From Rosellinia necatrix (Eukaryota > Ascomycota > Sordariomycetes > Xylariales > Xylariaceae): a DNA stretch of 64,000 bases. How positions within the stretch are numbered: position 1 is the stretch's first letter; each line of letters starts with the position of its first letter. The notes beneath the pieces are model-generated. The model ran no database searches, was not told the DNA's origin, and saw only the letters and a list, made by a program, of their open reading frames with translations. Positions 59,492-64,000 of the stretch are shown in pieces. A program made the position numbers and the translations under genes. The DNA is taken from positions 5,208,001 to 5,272,000 of the forward strand of contig JAGYVD010000002.1 in NCBI GenBank assembly GCA_021209875.1, written 5' to 3'.

Positions 59492-60951
59492 CGGTGACCC
59501 TAGTAGACGATCTGAGAGTGATTTCGTTTTGTATTATAACGCGTTGGGGGCTTCACATCTTCCTCGCTCTGTATTTTGATACTGATCAACTTCGTAAAGT
59601 TGGTTTCGTCGGGAGCAATCCACCATGCTTTTCCTCGGGTATGGAAGCGATCTAGGACGGGCGTTCCGGAAGGCGGCAAAGACGGATACGAGTGAAGCCT
59701 TTATTATACCTAGCAGGAATGAATTCGCGGGGATCGGCGTTTGTTGGTAGTAACGATAGTATGGATGGTTTAGAGCGTCCCAGATGGGTGGCCTTGAGCC
59801 GAGTAGTCTTCTGGGACGGATGCAATAAGTAATTGTTCCAACCGTGCTGTGCACGTTCAGCCACGACCTTGTTTATTGAAGAGGCGATGCCGACTCCGTC
59901 GCTTTCATATACTCGAAACGTCAGCATATAGCATACTTACTGCTGCCCAAGCACACTGACTCCCTATCCCGAAGGCTGCATAATCATGCGCAAGGGTTAG
60001 GGGCTTTGGTCGAAACACAAAGTTTTTCCCCCGGTGTCACAAAGTAACGTCATCGGGTTATATACTCTCGTTATGGTAACTTATTAATCGTGTCCCCTAT
60101 AACGAATAAGCATATATCCACGCATGTTACGTCCGAGCGCGCGAAACATCGTGCTGCCAGTACGGAGGTCCGCACGAGAATTACACACCATGCTTGGCAA
60201 CGGCTGATAGTGCAGACCTGCCTCTTACTAACTACCTAACCAATACCTAGCTACTCTGGCTTTTGAGGCTACTATACCACTGACGGATAGAGTCAAACAT
60301 CTTTATCGCTTTATAGGCCGCTGACGGGCCAAATACGGCCCGACGAACTAAACCACCCGCCGAACCTTTACTTTTTTTTCAATCATTCTTATTGTTATTA
60401 AACGGCCCTTGTTTATCGGTATTTGTTTTCAAGCTTTTTTTTTTCGTTATGGCTTGTTTTATGCTTTCAAGGGACCCTTTAATATTTTGGTTTGAAATAT
60501 TCTTGCCTGTTAATGGATTGCTCGATCAAAAACAGAACACTCACTGCTTAGCAAGCCAATGCCAAGCTTGGTAGGTAATTTTCGAGCTGTAGTTAACTGT
60601 ATAATTAACTATCATAGACTGATGGCTTAGTTATCCTTTTTTTTTTTTTTTTTTTTTGGGAGTGCTAGCCGCTTCTATAAATAGCGACCTAGTGCACCGC
60701 TAGATAAAAGCATAACTTTATGGATGCAATCGAATAAACCTGCTCGTAGTAGGCAGGTACCTAGGAGGTAGGCAGACATAAACTATAGCCTATCCTGTTC
60801 ATCCTAACCGTGGACATCGACGACGTCTGGCCTTTCCGCAACAGCAACGACAACGGATGTGCTATGCTAAACACCAACGCCAAGGTAACACGAATAATTC
60901 CGCCAGACGGGCGTGGTACGTAGTAAACAACACCCCGATCCCGCGCCGGAC
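59492..60951. other. Gene-poor DNA downstream of NTO1
   Basis: 3' flank, then AT-rich DNA with T-runs at 60370-60378, 60437-60445 and 60638-60657. CAGGTACCTAGGAGGTAGG word at 60754-60772. TATAAATAG near 60676 has no ORF behind it. Confidence 0.5.
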
Positions 60952-60952
60952 G

Positions 60953-60989
<37 letters not shown>
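60952..60989 (+). repeat. Compound AT and GT microsatellite
   Basis: (AT)n followed directly by (GT)n. Confidence 0.92.
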
Positions 60990-63900
60990 GTGTAGTTGCG
61001 GTTCTTTCGCCGGTGCGCATGCGTGTGCCGCACTTAACGGTTGCGCGGGTCATTTCCTCCTTCCCCCCTTCCTTCCCCCTCCCTTCCCCGAATTTGAAAA
61101 ATGGCCGGAACCGGAATCGGCCACTAGGTGGGTACGGGGGGGGAGAGGGAGGAGGGGCGGGGGAGGGAGGAGGGAGGGTGAGAATGAGATTGCAAAAGTT
61201 CTTTCTCGGCCGCACGCGAGAATTGCCCACCTGGCCGACTGACTAACGGCGGTAGAGCCCCTTGACTGGTGCGTCCCATCCGTAATTCATTGTTCTTATC
61301 ACCGCCCTACGTGGGTGGTGCAGGAAAACTTGTCTTACGCATGGGAAGTACATCCTCCCACGTGCGGGAAGCACGTCCTGGCTTGCTCGGTCATGCCCCA
61401 TCCGTCCCGTATCTTCGCACTCATGATGGGCGAGTAGGGATGTATGCAGGTTAGGTCGAACTTCCCCCGGTTGCTTGGGTTGGGTGAGGTCACAGACGGA
61501 TACGCAGCTGGGCTGTAGGGAGGTTGGGTGGTGAATAGGATTGCTCTGTTCGGATGGGATGGTATGAATCCATCCATCATGATGCAAGGATACAATTGCA
61601 AGCTGCCGTTGTGTAATCTCACTGCTGCTGTCACAGAAGCCGACATATCTCCCCAACGGCATGTGCTACGGATATCATATGTATCTCATCCGTATTTGAT
61701 ATGTATTGTTCAGCGGTAGTATGCGTATGCGGGTGAGAGGCTGCTTTGCGTCAGAGCCTCGATCTCGGCTAGGTGACTGGAGGGCCGTCAAGCGCGTGCC
61801 TGGCATGCCAAGGTTCCATCTTTGATTGTTGGAGATCGGATGTGTTGACTTTCGTATGCTGCAGTGGCACCGAATGGGAGTAAGCCGCATAACTCTCTTG
61901 TAAGCCGCATTCTGGGGATATACACGGGGTTGCAACCGGTCTTCTAGGAACAAAGTATTGGGCAACCCCGACCAAGTCCGAAAATCCACCAAAACACACT
62001 CATACAAGGCATGGGTGCGAGGAAAAGAGTAAGGAACGCCCCTTTACAAGTGAAACGAAACGTCAAGACGAGTAGCTCGCGTATGAATTTCCCGCTCACT
62101 TGCGGTTTTTTTTTTCCCTATCTAAGGCGGTTGATCGTGCGTGCCGCTTGGTGGACATCTGTTTTACCAACAACGTTCTTCGAGACAAGGATTTATACGA
62201 ACTACGGCTTTGCCCTTCGTCTTTGTATGAGTAGACCCGTGAATATGATGTGAAAGGCGAAAAGCGAGAGGGAAAGCCAGAGTAAGTATCACGAAGACAG
62301 TGATTGATTGCTTGATGAAGTTTAACGTCGGTACGGGGCGTTAACACCACTTCGTATACCTCCTTAAGGGTTTAAGACGTGGCAGGCTCTGTCTACATGG
62401 TGTATAGCCTTCGTGAGCATGACACTACATCACTTGTGGCCGCTACATCCTGATCCTCCAAATTCCAGCCGTATACCCCATCTTTAATTACTAAGTCTTC
62501 CGGTCGTTTCGGTAGATCCAAGCCTCTGCCCTCTTGCGTTTTCGGGGGGTCTGCCTCGGCAGACTGTTGAGCGATGCTACTCTGTGGCGCCAAGACTTTA
62601 TGAAAACAGTGTTAACGCTGGCGATAAGCAGCACGATGAACCGACGCTTGAATCGTCTCATTCCGAGGGCCATGTAGGAACAGAGATGGCATCGAGGCAT
62701 GCTAACAACCGTCATGGAAAAAAAAAATCCCGCTCGCCAGAACGGCCCCACGAGGATGGGAGTTGAGGAGAGTCACAGGCCTGCACGACCATGAATGTAA
62801 CCACTTAGATACGACCTCCTTGTGCTTGGCCCTGGTATGTCATCGAGATCTAGTACCTACCTAATAGCCAATCCAAGGCGCGGAGCACGAGCGGTGAGGA
62901 ATACCGTATGGCGACGGCTCCACGAACATGACAGGTCCTTATGTTGAAGCCCTGGCACCTCCAGTGTACCTTGATAGGGCAAGCACTGGTGGTGTAAGGG
63001 GATCCCGGAGCATAGGGATCATACAGATAGATTCATACGCCTGTAGGCCTGATTATACATACCTACTTGCCTGCCGCGAATCTTGTCACATCATTTGACC
63101 GTTCCCCCCCCTACAATGACGTAGGTCCTGGCGCCGACCATCGGTCGTTTGTTTGCGAGGCGTTTGAGAAGCACTATGTTAAAGGGCGCCTGAATCGAGG
63201 TAGAGAGACTCGTTCGACAGCTAGGAAGGTAATTGGCGGTTATCTACCTCGTGCCCTCTCCCGGTGCCGGCGGTATCGCGCCTTATTTAACGTTTGGGTC
63301 AGTACACTACTGACTCCTAGCTCAATGCGCTGATAAGCCAGATCAAAGTCTAAGCTTCACAGAGCTGCCTCTAAAGCCTCGAGGCTTTACCCACTGTCTT
63401 GGTACATCCGTCAAGCCGGATCGTGCTAGCGAACCCAATAGTGTGGTGCGAGGAGTAGGCAGGCCACCTTAATTGGACCATTCCCCAAGAATAGCCCGAG
63501 AGCTGTAGGTACGATATTGTGCATTACAGTATGATCATCTAGATAGGCCTCTGGTAGGTTGGCACGCAATGGTTCTGGGCCGCCGTTGAGCCTGCCAAGT
63601 CCATATACGACAGGTGGACAGTCTCAAGGTTGCCGACCTATAGATGAACCCCCTATCACGACGAACCCGTCCCTGGATAGAGAAGTAGAGTACCTAGCAT
63701 AGGGGAGGAGGAGGGAGAATAGCGATGCTGGAGAAGCAGTGACTTACCATATCTATCGTGGGGGTAGGGGGGGACGGTATGCTGGGTACTCAGTTTCGCT
63801 TAAGACTGAGCCTAATGACCATCCGCCAAGGAGATGACAGTCCTATTCATATCAAGGTATAACGAAGACGCCAAGGCCGGAGATCAGGTACATTGCCTGT

Positions 63901-64000
63901 GGTCAAAGGAATGCTAGAGTACAGAGTACAGAACAAAGATACACAGAACAAAGATATTGTAATGCTATTTTGAGGGCCGGCAAGTGTTAAATGGTGGAGC
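60990..64000. other. Gene-poor right end of the window
   Basis: A G/GA-rich tract at 61130-61182, and short ORFs with no domain (for example 61243-61662 minus, 62393-62593 minus, 62011-62253 plus, 63067-63333 plus). The ends of neighbouring genes are not visible. Nothing supported. Confidence 0.45.

Noticed and set aside
62393..62593. Minus-strand ORF with PEDLVIKDGVYGWNLED, faintly like an ABC-transporter linker
   Set aside because: Too short, no ATG-supported upstream frame, no Walker motifs nearby; the resemblance may be chance.

Overview
This is nuclear DNA of a filamentous ascomycete, most likely a Sordariomycete. The evidence is short spliceosomal introns (47-90 bp is typical) with GTAAGT-like donors and CTAAC-like branch sites, two Zn2Cys6 transcription factors, and recognisable fungal orthologues (YPP1/filamentation protein, RIX1, PDX1, NTO1). 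I cannot name the genus. Gene models below are spliced by hand. Every multi-exon model closes in frame, but none is checked against RNA.

Layout. 0-9 kb is a housekeeping block: YPP1 (minus, runs off the left edge), RIX1 (plus) and a WW-domain protein (minus). A secreted GH16-type glycosidase with a GPI-like tail lies at 11.4-12.6 kb. At about 14.0-14.8 kb there is a decayed gene of a large Sordariomycete kinase-like family; it keeps its N-terminal and C-terminal pieces but has lost the middle. From 15.8 to 28.7 kb lie a glutathione S-transferase, two Zn2Cys6 regulators facing each other tail to tail, and a family III CoA-transferase. This set could be a small detoxification or catabolic group, but that is inference from proximity only. 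30.9-37.2 kb holds a 2EXR/F-box-like protein, PDX1 divergent from a mitochondrial-type membrane protein, and a hexapeptide O-acetyltransferase.

The right half is gene-poor: 37.2-48.0 kb, 50.6-55.8 kb and 59.5-64.0 kb hold only short doubtful ORFs, microsatellites and low-complexity DNA. Two clear genes interrupt it: a leucine-rich-repeat protein (48.0-50.6 kb) and the NTO1/BRPF-type PHD-finger subunit of a histone acetyltransferase complex (55.8-59.5 kb).

General traits: palindromic ACCTAGGT-type words recur in the intergenic gaps and were not noticed inside the gene models. Several genes (RIX1 second half, GST exon 2, the 2EXR gene) switch abruptly to almost pure G/C third positions. I found no tRNA, rRNA, CRISPR or intact transposon, and no clearly new multi-gene system. 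The best leads are the 240-bp stop-free intron of the 2EXR gene, the uORF overlapping the start codon at 34.6 kb, the decayed kinase-like gene, and two TATA boxes with no known gene downstream.
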